Below, in pieces: positions 33,884 to 44,451 of a DNA stretch of 64,000 nt. The stretch's first letter is position 1; each line of letters opens with the position of its first letter. The stretch spans positions 10,005,206-10,069,205 of the forward strand of contig NC_087069.1 in NCBI RefSeq assembly GCF_963678635.1. The letters are read 5' to 3'. The notes beneath the pieces were generated by a model. It was not told the DNA's origin. It saw nothing but the letters and a program-made list of their open reading frames with translations, and ran no database searches. The position numbers and the translations under genes are program-made. The DNA comes from Symsagittifera roscoffensis (taxonomy: Eukaryota > Xenacoelomorpha > Acoela > Convolutidae).

Positions 33884-34640
33884 ACTGACGCTCATCGTTT
33901 TGCAATGAACTACAAGAAGCAACTTACGACACTTACAGACAAAACGGTGTGAGGGCATTGTTTATTGTGAAATAGCTGTTATCACAAAGGAATCAAAGGA
34001 GGCAGGAAGAATGTTGATCTGTTTTGATTTTTATATTATAGTTTCAGAGTACTAACGGTTGTTAAAAACAAGTCTACTTAATAGAGAAGGACAAAATCGA
34101 CACAAAAATGAGAGGAGACGGCATGATGCTATCTTTTTTGATACTGCATGAGGTTAAAGCGTGAATACAAAAGCCTGTTTCACCTTAAACATGTTTTGAA
34201 AGAAAGTTCCACCCATTTTAATAACACAATTAGTTGTAGTCACATAGTTGGGTCAAAATGCCACCGATAATATTGAGGCAATAGCGTGATCAGGGAAATA
34301 GTGAAAAGATCAGATGTATGCTGAAAAAATTCGATCTAAGATGTCCAGCAAAAGGTTAATCTATGATAGTAACTGATTGCTCTTTTGTAGAAAACTGTAG
34401 AAAAGAAAAAAATGATTTGATTTTAACCACAAGATAATAAAAAAACTTGCAAAGATTGTGGTTTCAATTAGAAACGTTTTTCATTTGTAGAAGTTTTCAA
34501 TGGAAAAAGCAAAAAAATGACTGTTCAAATTATGACCCCTAAGTCAAATCAAGTTGAATTTGTATTCATAACATGTCTTGGTTTGTACTTCATCTTTCCC
34601 GATTGAGTTTGCTCTAATTTGATTAACTACTTCTCCAAAA
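33884..34640 (+). repeat. Left arm of long inverted repeat
   Basis: This is diverged but clearly the reverse complement of 35,885-36,588. Landmarks are ACTGACG at the outer end, GGTGTGAG (33,946), CATGTTTTGAAAGAAAG (34,188), AATAACACAATTAGTT (34,220), AAAAGATCAGAT(G/C)TATG (34,305) and GAGTTTGCTCTAATTTGATT at the inner end (34,606). Confidence 0.82.
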
Positions 34641-34845
34641 AATGCATTAAGTTTTCATTTGCTTTGTTCGATTGCCACTCCATTTTGTCGTATAATTTCC
34701 AACACAAACTCACTAATTTTACCTTTTTTTAGGCCCGCTTTATTGAAAAATTTCAAAATTTCTGTTTGCACAATAAAATTTAATATACGTCATAAACGTC
34801 ATCTAGAAAACTTAAATTGTTTTCTTCACTTATAATAAAAAGTGG

Positions 34846-35423
34846 TATATGCAAACTTTAGTAATGGTTCTAGCAAAATTAAGGAACACTTTCGGTTTTC
34901 ATCCTCGTTCTCGCTTTTCGAGATTTTTTGCAATTTCAATATTTTAGTTCTCTCAAATTATCTATAATCTCGAAGCTCTTTTCATCAGTTCTAGACGTTC
35001 TTTCCATCTCATTTAGACACGGAGAATGAAACTGTCGAAAATTCAAACAGTTTCAATTTTTTAAAGTTTTCAATGTTTCGTAATTTCTCCACGTCTTTTA
35101 CCTTCGTTTGGCTTACAGTAATTTTTAATTATTTTAAATTAAAATTGATCATACGTTTTTACTTAAAAAAAGATGGCGGCCGCCGGAATTGCAAAACTTT
35201 CCTTCTCCACGATTCAACAATTAAACATGCATTTTTGAAGGAAATCCTTCACCGCGCGTTAACAGCTGAGCTATACTGCCAATAAATCTGGTGCTCTCTT
35301 CAATACCACATATTATATATTATATTGTTTGCATTAGGTTCAATTGATTGCAATTATTAGTTGTATAACATCATTTACTTGTAAACAAGCCAATACGAGC
35401 AAAATTTAGAAGGGAAAACATGC
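34846..35423. repeat. SINE-like dispersed repeat, copy 2 (inside the inverted repeat loop)
   Basis: This is the same repeat as 12,085-12,648. The minus-strand tRNA-like segment at 35,203-35,281 begins TGGCAGTATAGCTCAGCTG. A short block near 35,583-35,640 matches, inverted, the sequence directly after copy 1 (about 12,640-12,690). Confidence 0.75.
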
Positions 35424-35884
35424 TCTTTTCCATAGATTGCCCGAAAAATAACCATTTTTAACACCTCGTTTTTCGTTGTGCCGTTAGAATTAACACTTTT
35501 ACTTAAACCCCCTAGTGGGGTTAAAATAATAATTTTCTAGCACTCTTGTTTTAAAGGAGATTTAAGTTTTTCTTTTCGGACACTTCATGAAAACGGATAT
35601 GGAATTAAGTTCTGGCTCGTGCATGTTTTTCCATGGCTGTGACAGTTCAGTTTTCACCGCGCGCGTTATATTGTAGATTAAAATATATGAAACGTATAAA
35701 CTTCCCGAAGGTTGTTGACGAAAAAAGATGGATAGGAATCAATCTATTTGATTTTTTGTGCAAACAAAAAATATGAAAATATTCGTTAAAGCGGTCCTAA
35801 AAAAAGGGTGAAACTTAAGGACAAAACAGATTGACCATCGAATATAGCAGTTGAAAACTTATTTGTAGCTCTTAAGGAAAGCAG

Positions 35885-36588
35885 TTAATCAAATTAGAGC
35901 AAACTCAATTGAGAAAGATGGAACCCAAACCGAGACAAGTTATGGATACAAAATCAACTTGATATGACTTCGGGGTTATACTTTGAACAATCAATTTTTT
36001 TTTGCTTTTTCCACTGAAAAATTATGCATTTGGATGCATGTTCAATTTGATACAACATGCTTTTTTTTCAAAATTTTGGAGCGCTACAGTTATTATCATA
36101 GAATAAACCTTTGCTCAACAACTAAGATTGAGTTTTTTTAACATAGATCTGATCTTTTGATTGTTTCCTTTATCGCGATATTGCCTCATCATTATTGGTG
36201 GCTTTTTGACGCATCTATGTGCTTACTCATTTAGAACTAATTGTGTTATTAAGAGTTGGACCTTTCTTTCAAAACATGTTTAAAATGAATCAAGCTTTCG
36301 TATTCACGCTTTGATCACAAGCAGGATCGAAAAAGCTAGCATCATGCCTTTTTCTCTGGTTTTTATGTCAATGACTTTGTTTTCTATAAAAAAGACTTGC
36401 TTTTGAGTAACCGTTAGTATTCTGAAGCGGTAGTTTTAAAAATCAAAGCTTATCAACATTTTGTCTCCTTGGATTCCTTTTTGACGACAGATATTTCACA
36501 CAAAACAATGATCTCACACCAATTTGGCTACAGCAAATCCTGAAATGTCTGCCACTTTGTAGTGCATTGTACTTCGATAAACGTCAGT
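35885..36588 (-). repeat. Right arm of long inverted repeat
   Basis: This is the partner of 33,884-34,640. Its outer end borders the first recognisable base of gypsy element A. On the minus strand it would encode LTDVYRSTMHYKVADISG, and the left arm's plus strand encodes a diverged equivalent (STDAHRFAMNYKKQL), so the arms may include the 3' end of a coding region. Confidence 0.82.
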
Positions 36589-36601
36589 CAAGTATTCATT
36601 T

Positions 36602-37760
36602 CTTGTTGGTAGACTGGAAGCAGTGCGGGCTGGACCGAGAAATGCATCAGGATCCAGACAGGGACAGGTACACATCAGATGAAGAGGGCACTGTGGTAGA
36701 CAATGCCGCGGATGAGCTCGAGCTGATAGCAGTTTCGAAACGCCCCACCAATTTACTACCACACGGTACAGTCGTCCGTACTAATCTGGAGCCATCCGTT
36801 CAGGAAGCAACACCCTTGAAGAAGACATGGTGTGTTAAGTTGATGGACGATGCTCATGCTCCGGAAATAATGAGTGGGCAAATGAACGTGGTAAAGACGT
36901 ATTTGAAAGCCAGGTACAGGCTGTCGGATCTCCTAAGGGCTCAACGAAATGATAGAATGACGAGCAATCTGAAGAAATGGATCGAGAATGGAGCACCTGT
37001 CAAAAGAGATTTGGAAGAAGACAGCTATAAGATCTTGAAACAGTTCTATCTGAAAAGGAAAGATTTATTCTACCTGAACAAAGACGGAATTGTGGCCTGT
37101 AAACGTAAAGAGGAGGACAAGGTCCTTTACAAATACAATTCGATAGTGTTACCACAGTTGTACCAGACAGAACTGCTCTTTCGTTCACATGATCAGATGG
37201 GCCATCAAGGCGTGGACAAAGTTTACAACAGGATATAAAAACGATTCGAATGGCCTGGTTTGAAGAAGGCTTGTGAGAAGTGGATCGCCGCATGCCTGTC
37301 ATGTCAACAGGCGAAGTATCCCAGGAAGATAAGGTTCTCCCTACAGTCAATAGAGTCATTGGGATTCAACGAAGTGGTGCAAATTGATGTTCAGAAGATC
37401 TGCATGACAGCTACGGGCTAAAATCAGATGCTGGTAATGATCGATCATTTTACGAAATATGCGAAGGCAGCCCCCTGCATGACAGCATCGCCAGAAGAGA
37501 AGTGCGACCACTTGATAAATGTGTGGATAGCGAGGCACGGCTGCCCCATCACATTCCAATCGGACAATGGTAAAGTGTTCGTGGGTGATCTCACGAAGGA
37601 GTTAATGAAGAGGTCACAGGTGGCACAGGCTCATTCGACTACCTATCACCCACAAACGAATGGCCTAGTTGAAAGGCAAAATCGCACACTGGTATCCATG
37701 TTGAGAGTCTATTGCTCACGCTACATGGATGACTGGGACAAGCACTTGCCCAGTCTGACA
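36602..37760 (+). pseudogene. Gypsy A integrase (zinc-binding and catalytic core), two stops and a frameshift
   Basis: The frame from 36,602 contains LDREMHQDPDRDRY, the integrase N-terminal HHCC zinc region (SHDQMGHQG, then CLSCQQ) and the core with Asp in NEVVQIDVQ, Asp in FQSDNGK and Glu in GLVERQNRTL. In-frame TAA codons interrupt at 37,236-37,238 and 37,419-37,421, and near 37,757 the coding moves to another frame. The function would be integration of the retroelement cDNA. Element B has the same protein with an uninterrupted core. Confidence 0.85.
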
Positions 37761-37761
37761 A

Positions 37762-38961
37762 GTGATGGGTGCTTACAACAGCACAGAGCTTTCCATCACG
37801 GGAATAAGTCCGCACATGATGCTAACGGGTCACGAAAAAGCTCTTCCGTTGACGTTTTTCTACCCTAAATATGAAGGGAAGAGAACAGCACCGCAAACGT
37901 ACGTGCGGGGTGTCATTAGAAGACAGCAGGACCTCAGTAACTTATGCAGGAGAAACACGCAACAGGCGCAAATTAGACAAAAAAGGAGGTTTGATAGAAG
38001 GACAGCCGATGCAAAAGACTACTCAGTTGGCGACTACATTTGGGTATTTCAGGAAGTGGTTCCACCAAAAGGATCTAAAAAACTATTAAAGAAATGGCGT
38101 GGTCCATTTCAGATAACAGAGGTGCACCAAGGAGGTCGTTTTTATCGATTGAGCACTGGAAGTGCAGCTCATTACGAAAACATCATACCGCACAATGCCT
38201 CATCAGAGGACTGGTGCATCCCAGCGGAAATGCAAGAGGGAGACTATTTGATAGTGGTTCCTGCTTGTGAGGTGATTGAAAGAGGCACTCGCGACAAAAA
38301 CGACGGAAATGAGGTGGTGGATGATTGCGATCTAACACTGGACCTAGAGTTGACCGAGCGAATAGAGGTGGACGACGAAACTCTACCTTATGCCGAGGAA
38401 GACTATGACTGCCCAGAACAAACTGAAATTGACAAAGGAATACAGCCTGACTTTCCTCTCACCATGGAAACACGGCAGAGCAAGAGAGGAAGGAACAAAA
38501 AGAAGTACAACCCGTACGGCGAGGATTTCGTCATAGACAGGAAAGTGTTAGATAATATGATAGACTTGCGAGTAGGACTGGATGAGGTGGCGGTGCCAAA
38601 AGAAATCAACTTGGTGAATGACATGGATCGGGATTTGATCGACGATCGTTCAGAACCGGAAATATTGTTCGAACCAGAGGCAGAACAGACTCATGAACAA
38701 GAACTAACGAACTTGCGAGTGCTCGAATGGCTCCATGATCTGCCGGTGGATCCTAAAGAGACAATCTTGACGATTCAGGACGTCGATAGAGACGGCATCA
38801 AATACGTCAGTCATGACAACACCGAGTCCAGATGGTCCTTTACGCGTCCCGCAATCAAACCTCGGTCTGCTAGACTTTGGGCGATCGACGGGGACGTCGA
38901 TGGATATTTTTGTCCGGGGAGTGGGGGTAGGACTCACCCACACCGAAAACCTGATCATTAA
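37762..38961 (+). pseudogene. Gypsy A integrase C-terminus with GPY/F module and acidic post-integrase region
   Basis: An open frame of 399 codons starts in GAYNSTELSITG (integrase end). It passes through a GPY/F module (KKWRGPFQITEVHQGGRFYRL) and continues with about 200 residues of acidic sequence (DDETLPYAEEDYD, YGEDFVIDRK, LRVLEWLHDLPVD) that is conserved in element B. The segment AIDGDVDGYF then leads into the macrodomain-like part, which is in another frame because of a one-base difference near 38,910. The polyprotein therefore originally ran on into the macrodomain. Confidence 0.75.
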
Positions 38962-39429
38962 AAAATTGAAATCGGCAAGAGAAACCGGGGAACTGGAGAC
39001 GGAAGGCGAGAATGCTAAAAAACCAACTTTTGGACGAACCTTTGAATCTTATTTTGACCTACCGAACCAATATTCAAACAACACCGTCGTAGCGGACAGC
39101 GATTTCAGACTCACGGAACGTACATGCGCTATAGCGATAACCGCGGATGTAAGCTTCAAAATAGCACTAGCGGCTGACTTTAAGAGAGAGCACAAGAATA
39201 TCGAGTTTTTATGGAAACAGAGGCCTGGTGTGGGAGGGATGATAGCGCTGAACCCCGTTGCATCACAGATGCAGGGAAATATTTGTGTTTCTTGGTTACT
39301 ATGGCCTATGATAGGCAACACGTAAATCCAGAGAGCTTGGTATTGGCCATGACTCGACCTAGGGATTCTCTGGTTGAAAGAGGGGTGACCTTTCTCTCGT
39401 TGCCAGTCTATGATCCCAATAGGGGATAA
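38910..39429 (+). pseudogene. Gypsy A macrodomain-like module (frameshifted and 3'-truncated)
   Basis: In the frame of 38,813-39,325 a leader (GVGVGLTHTENLIIKKL) is followed by CAIAITADVSFKIALAADFK and FLWKQRPGVGG. A frame change near 39,285 gives NPESLVLAMTRPRDSLVERG and LSLPVYDPNRG. The order of strands and helices matches the Poa1p/OARD1-type macrodomain, as in element B. The last strand and helix are missing because similarity stops at 39,428. Confidence 0.55.
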
Positions 39430-39513
39430 AAAAAACTATCTGAGCATATGCTAGGAAATGCATTCGGCGATAAGTGGTTTTTATTAGGTTAACTTGATAG
39501 GAATAAGCAATAA

Positions 39514-40442
39514 TGTAACATTCGCCCGGAAGATACATATCGACGGAAAATAAAACTACGTCCTAAGACGACTGGCTAACGTCTAAACAGAGCTTTACAT
39601 GCTTTTAACCGTCTCTACCAAGCCAGTACTTTCGGCGGTCTTTCTAACATCGGGTCGAAAAAAACGTTACTGTTCTCCGGCTTCGAACAGAACACTCATA
39701 TTAACTAGATTACATGCAGAAATAGTGAGCTCATGGTTAGGTCTCAGTATCCCCAGACCACGAGGTCACTCCTAAAAACAGGGCTACTACTATTTATTGA
39801 ATTATTATTGTTTTTGTTCAGTAGATAAAAATCATCATCTCCATCGAAGATGGATCAACCGTTTCCCCCCAACTCCTAGCTTCTCATCCTTACCAAAATG
39901 AATTCAGATGTTAATTAAATTCAAATCAGGACATGACAGGGAAGCTAAAAGCTCATATAAGATGATAAAATTTTCAGTCCCGAAACCCTTCCGGATTCTC
40001 GAATTTACTGAATCAAGCACGTTGCGCTTGATTTCTCCGCAACCCGGAAGGCTGGTTTCCACCCCTCACTGTTGTTAGCAACTGCCTTGCAACTATTGTA
40101 GCGACACAATAGTTGCAACTCGGAGCTGTCTCTGCTAACTCTGCAATTTGTTGTCGTTTTTCACTCACAATTTCCGTGGTTCTTGCTATCGCAACTAATG
40201 TTGTTGTGTTTTTCATCGATTTTCTTGCCAAAATGGCCGTTTCTGACGTTTCTCAGAATTGTTACGTCATCACTTCGAAAATTTAAAATTTCAAAATACC
40301 AGAATATCTCGACCTTCACCGTTTTGCTAATCGTTCCAATAACGTCGTTAATCGCTTAAAAATCACTAACTCGGTTGGTTCGCTGCTAAAAACTCCGAAT
40401 CTGCTGAATCTGCATTTTGATCCATTCTGGTCGAATGTCACA
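39514..40442 (-). repeat. Element B 3' LTR
   Basis: The 929 bp are nearly identical to 56,008-56,936. A purine-rich tract (GGGGAGTG in element sense, 40,443-40,450) adjoins its U3 end, as expected for the polypurine tract. It contains a hairpin at 40,089-40,116 (11-bp arms GCAACTATTGT) and a small minus-strand open frame (40,013-40,231). Confidence 0.88.
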
Positions 40443-41269
40443 CACTCCCCGGACAGTCCGGTCAATGTCCTCATTGAATCTCGCAATGTTCGTAAAATAG
40501 GTACAGTGTCATCGAACAGAATTTACAAAATGCACAAAATTACTTTTACCCACGTCACATCGACTCACTGCAGAATACAAATGGCATCATATTACGTCAC
40601 TATAGCCTTCAAATTCTTCCATTAATCTGCACATTGAGGATATGACCTAAGATAAAAACATCTTTTCTGACTTCCAATGTCAATGTCCTGATTAAAAACT
40701 TTTTCTCCTAGATTTAAAAGATGTTGGTTTGCAGGACAGTCCTGCCAACCAACAAGCTAAAATTATCCTACTATGCTCCTTCCCTTCGGAAATCTTGCTT
40801 GTTTATTGTCCTGAATATTAAAACTAAGAAACTCTGTGGTTAGAAAGAACAATGCAATAATCTCCCTCTTCAAGAGATTACCCAAGTCTTTCATGTCACC
40901 ACAAAGTGATCAGTCGTCCTAAGTGATTAAAAACAATCATGCAGGCTGGAATATTTAAATATACTTTTCACTCAAGCCCTTCTAAATAAATAATAAGTGT
41001 CTCTAAAGCCACTTCACTAAAAACAGAATGCAAATTTATAAATGCAACAAATTCTTTAATGTTCAAAACTCAACTAAATGTTTCAGTTTTCAATTACAAC
41101 TTGGTTGCTTGGTTTCTCACTTGAGTTTTTCACACACATAAAACAATTCTGAGTTTTAACTTTCCTTCATCACTCCTTTGTTTTCTTCTTTTTCGTCGTT
41201 TAGAAGTTCTAAAACTTCTAAATTCTTCTAATTCTCTTTCTTTTTGCCTCTTGTTTTCTCGACCATTTG
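40443..41269 (-). other. Element B 3' untranslated region with hairpin
   Basis: This is non-coding sequence between the end of the third coding region and the LTR. A near-perfect hairpin lies at 40,723-40,753 (arms GTTGGTT.GCAGGAC). Confidence 0.6.
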
Positions 41270-41761
41270 TCAATGTTCCATCTCCTCCTCCTGTGATACT
41301 GACTCTGCACTTTCAGTCTGTGTGTCCTGCAACACATCGTTAGCTATCCTGACGCTGTTGGAAGCAGTGCTCCAACACTTCTGCTCTTCTACCCTCTGTT
41401 TGCAACAAGGTAGGGGATCCACGTTAGATTCTCTGTTCCTGCAGAAGCTGTTGTGGAGACACAACGTCACATTTCTCTCCAAATCTTCCCTTAACATCTC
41501 TGCCTTCTCCTTTCCAACACGTTCACTTGTCCTGGAGATTCTTTCCACAGCGGTGGTCACTGCATTCCGATGAGTCACGAAAGTTCGCTTGAAGGCTCCC
41601 GCTCCAATGTCCAGCTGATATCCACTGTACACTCTGCCGTGCTTCGACATATGCTTCTTAGCATATTCGTACAACCATGCAGTCATATTAGCTCTGAACC
41701 ATGGCATCATTCGTTTTCTTGCCTCTTCTTCATTTCCATCGGAATGTTTAGAATTTTGCAC
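41270..41761 (-). CDS. Element B third coding region, C-terminal part
   Basis: This continues, after a frame change near 41,720, the long frame of 41,707-43,668. It contains RMMPWFRANMTAWLYEYAKK, then SGYQLDIGAGAFKRTF, and a Cys-rich end, TLCLHNSFCRN and LPCC. The same blocks occur in element A (62,960-63,300), so purifying selection on this protein before decay is likely. The CLHNSFC...CC group could bind a metal. The family is unknown. Confidence 0.6.
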   Translation of the reverse strand: MQNSKHSDGNEEEARKRMMPWFRANMTAWLYEYAKKHMSKHGRVYSGYQLDIGAGAFKRTFVTHRNAVTTAVERISRTSERVGKEKAEMLREDLERNVTLCLHNSFCRNRESNVDPLPCCKQRVEEQKCWSTASNSVRIANDVLQDTQTESAESVSQEEEMEH

Positions 41762-43668
41762 ATTGTCTCAAAAAGATCTAAGTCTTTTAGACAATCTAAT
41801 TTCCGCGACTGTTCTCTCGGCGGTGCCTCCTGTTTATTGTTTTCTTTCACATGAGCCTCCAGCCATCGTATCGCCATCATAACTCCCACGATCACTATTG
41901 TTATGGGCTGTGATGAGTCTGGTAAACCCATGGAGAGCAGCTCTCCAGAGTCCCAGATCAACATCAGATTACTACGCTTGGGATACCAACAGGTCTGCAG
42001 CAAGCAGTGGCAGGGAAACTCATCATGTGTCAACATGATGCTCCTCCGATTACGTTTTCCCGAAGCTTCCAGTAATGGTTCCACTTCCATCATCACTCGG
42101 TGGACTTCATCGTTTTCGTCTACTGTATTGTAATCTGTAACAGTTGATCCTCTCTGTTTCTGTCTCTCAAAGTCACTGAAGTTCCCGCTCACGTATCCCA
42201 TGAACTTCTTTCCCAGTATCGATTCCAACTCTTCCTTGGTTCTCTCTGGAACTGCTGAGAACATCTTACATAGCAACTCGTAAGATTTCTCGGACATTCT
42301 CGCCAGTCTCACACACTTCGGCACTGAGAAGGCTTGATCCACGATCGTTCTCGTACTCTTTACATCCACAGCAACAAAATGTACCGGGTATCTGCTCTTG
42401 CACATTGGAGCCAATGTCGAACCCGCCAAATATCGTGCTCTTGATAGTCTACAATAAGTCTCACTGTGTCTGATGTTCATTTCCGCCTCAATCGCTTCCC
42501 TCCATTTTCCTAAGTACTTTTGCTCAGTTTGCAGAACTCCTGGGAACACCTGTACACTGATGGCTGTGACCATCTCATGTTTCTGTTCTAGATTCAAAAG
42601 TGACTCTAAAGAACTAAACATGCCGTAGAATCCTAGTGCAGTCACTAGATTCACCTCGGTTCCTCTATGACAATCTGCTATCAGTTCCGTTTCCGTTCTT
42701 GCTTTCATCACGACGTTTCCAAACAATACCGTCAATTGCTTGTGTTGTTTCTCTAGGGTCTTCACACAGTCCAGACCTCCACAAACGTGACCCTCCAGTC
42801 CACAGACTTCCGCCAGACAGCTATCAGATTTGACCCAGTCTTCTGGTCCCCAGCCAGGCAACTCCACTTTGTCTTCCCCGTTGCTCCTAGAAGCCGTTGT
42901 CATCACATTATATATGATTTTAAGGTCACGCAGGTTACAGTCTACATTCAGTTCCCTCTGCACGTCTTGTGTCGCTCTTAGTATCGAGTCAGCGTTGGGA
43001 CTAGGACACCATGATGGCCTCATTAATTCCCACACCACCATCAAGCTCGTTCTCAGCAATTCATCTGAGAAACCCAACCCAAACTCCACTCTTTTGTCGG
43101 ATTTTGGTACGGAAGGTGCAGTCACCTCTTCTTCCAAGATCAATCCCAGTTTAATCTGAGGATTGGTAGCGCTCTTAATCGTCACAATTCTCGACATCCA
43201 GAATCTTAGCAACACTGCCTGCTCGTAATAGAAGAAGCAATCGCGTATGTCTTCACTCAGGAACGGGTTATACGCTATCCCTATGACTCCGGATACGTAG
43301 CTGTACGACTTCTTCTTAATTGGTCCACAGTATTCACTGGACTTCGGCAGTGCCCTCATAGATTCTTTAGTGAGTCTCAGCTCCTTGTTTGAGAATCTCC
43401 TGATTTCGTCTAACTTTCTCATGGGCTCTAACTCCTCGGGTTCTTTCATATTCACCCTAATCGGTTTGCTTTGATGCATATCCAGCAGTGCTAGCAAAAG
43501 TAAGGCCTTTGCTCGCTCATCGCCCTTCCTCAGCATCTTGACACAGGTGTTCAATGCTGGTACTGAGATCTGTTCTATCATGAATCGAATGAAACAGAGA
43601 GCGTCTCTCCGCTTCGCACAGGCTACTGCTGCTCCCACTTGGATCATCAGATCCCTCAGGTTCGTCAT
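41707..43668 (-). CDS. Element B third coding region, large central part (653 codons, unknown family)
   Basis: This is the longest open frame of the window. It is mostly helical in character, without signal peptide or membrane segment, so it does not look like an Env glycoprotein. Blocks shared with element A include RRFSNKELRL, AYNPF, DCHRGTEVNLVTAL, KCVRLARMSEKSYELL, RSIMLTHDEFPCH and WYPK. A Cys cluster (CLAEVCGLEGHVCGGLDC) lies in the middle. It lies in the same frame as 43,744-44,289, separated by one TAG that replaces a Trp codon found in element A. It lies between macrodomain and 3' LTR, the place where env sits in errantiviruses. Its function is not known. Confidence 0.65.
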   Translation of the reverse strand: MTNLRDLMIQVGAAVACAKRRDALCFIRFMIEQISVPALNTCVKMLRKGDERAKALLLLALLDMHQSKPIRVNMKEPEELEPMRKLDEIRRFSNKELRLTKESMRALPKSSEYCGPIKKKSYSYVSGVIGIAYNPFLSEDIRDCFFYYEQAVLLRFWMSRIVTIKSATNPQIKLGLILEEEVTAPSVPKSDKRVEFGLGFSDELLRTSLMVVWELMRPSWCPSPNADSILRATQDVQRELNVDCNLRDLKIIYNVMTTASRSNGEDKVELPGWGPEDWVKSDSCLAEVCGLEGHVCGGLDCVKTLEKQHKQLTVLFGNVVMKARTETELIADCHRGTEVNLVTALGFYGMFSSLESLLNLEQKHEMVTAISVQVFPGVLQTEQKYLGKWREAIEAEMNIRHSETYCRLSRARYLAGSTLAPMCKSRYPVHFVAVDVKSTRTIVDQAFSVPKCVRLARMSEKSYELLCKMFSAVPERTKEELESILGKKFMGYVSGNFSDFERQKQRGSTVTDYNTVDENDEVHRVMMEVEPLLEASGKRNRRSIMLTHDEFPCHCLLQTCWYPKRSNLMLIWDSGELLSMGLPDSSQPITIVIVGVMMAIRWLEAHVKENNKQEAPPREQSRKLDCLKDLDLFETMCKILNIPMEMKKRQENE

Positions 43669-43743
43669 AAGGAAAACCTTTTCTTCTTTTGACCTCTTCT
43701 TTTCTTCCGAATCGTACTCCTCGCGAGTCAGTCCTATCAGGCA

Positions 43744-44289
43744 CTAGGCAAACCTCAGTTGTAACTCTGTTCTTACGTAAGGTATTGCCATGAGAGCGTG
43801 TATTCTTGGCGCAGTCCTCATTTCTTCTTCGAAGTACCGTAACACCACTGCTTTCCATGGAAGGCTCACCAACTGCTCCATCGTTTCTGCCTGTATCTCA
43901 GACGACGCTAAGGTCCCGTACGCTTTCTGCTTGATGGTGGTGCCTTGCAACATTGCCTCCAGATAACCTTCCATGGCACTCTTGTCTTCCAAAGCCATCA
44001 CATACCCTCTAGCCGAGTTTCGGTACTCCAACATCTCCATGTATCCACCGGCGGGTTCATCTCTCGTCACTGCCTCCGATACTGTCAGTCGGTTGTATTC
44101 TACTGGTACTAATTGTCCTGCGACATTTCCCTTTCCGTGATTCATGGGAGATGGCTTAAAGTCTCTCATTGTGCTCTCTCCACATTGGCTGAGTATTTCC
44201 ATTTCTAAGGTTGCTCCAGTCAGAGTGCGGTCACTCCTTTTGGATTTATAACCTGTTGACTTTATTCCCGCCATGAGAATGGGTAGCAC
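43744..44289 (-). pseudogene. Element B third coding region, segment before the large frame
   Basis: Residues such as LEMEILSQCGESTMRDF, DEPAGGYMEMLEYRNSARG and YGTLASSEIQAETMEQL match element A (60,490-60,870). The terminating TAG at 43,744 is in frame with the next segment, which makes it a nonsense mutation rather than a natural end. The segment directly upstream of it in element A (57.95-60.2 kb, with the SGNH domain) is missing in B. Confidence 0.6.
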
Positions 44290-44451
44290 AATTGATAATC
44301 GCCTTGTCCCAAATCCATGACCTCTTTGACTCGTTTTCTCTTTGCTGAATTGACAGCTTTCACCGGTATCTCCGAATCCACCTTCTCTTTCCTACTCTTC
44401 TCGGCATCACTCTGCTGCCCAACTTCATTTTCATTTCGTTGATCTTATCAA

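Larger units (their letters stand above)
36602..39513 (+). mobile_element. Ty3/gypsy-type element A, upstream half (5'-truncated, interrupted by element B)
   Basis: The half starts within the region before the integrase (homologous to element B near 48,300) and runs through integrase, GPY/F module, acidic tail and macrodomain-like part, where similarity to B stops at about 39,428. The rest of the element resumes at 56,937 beyond element B. Gag, protease and RT are missing on the left, where the inverted repeat begins. Confidence 0.8.

Noticed and set aside
35203-35281. A functional tRNA gene
   Set aside because: Only A-box-like and imperfect B-box-like segments are present; no cloverleaf with paired acceptor and T stems could be built.
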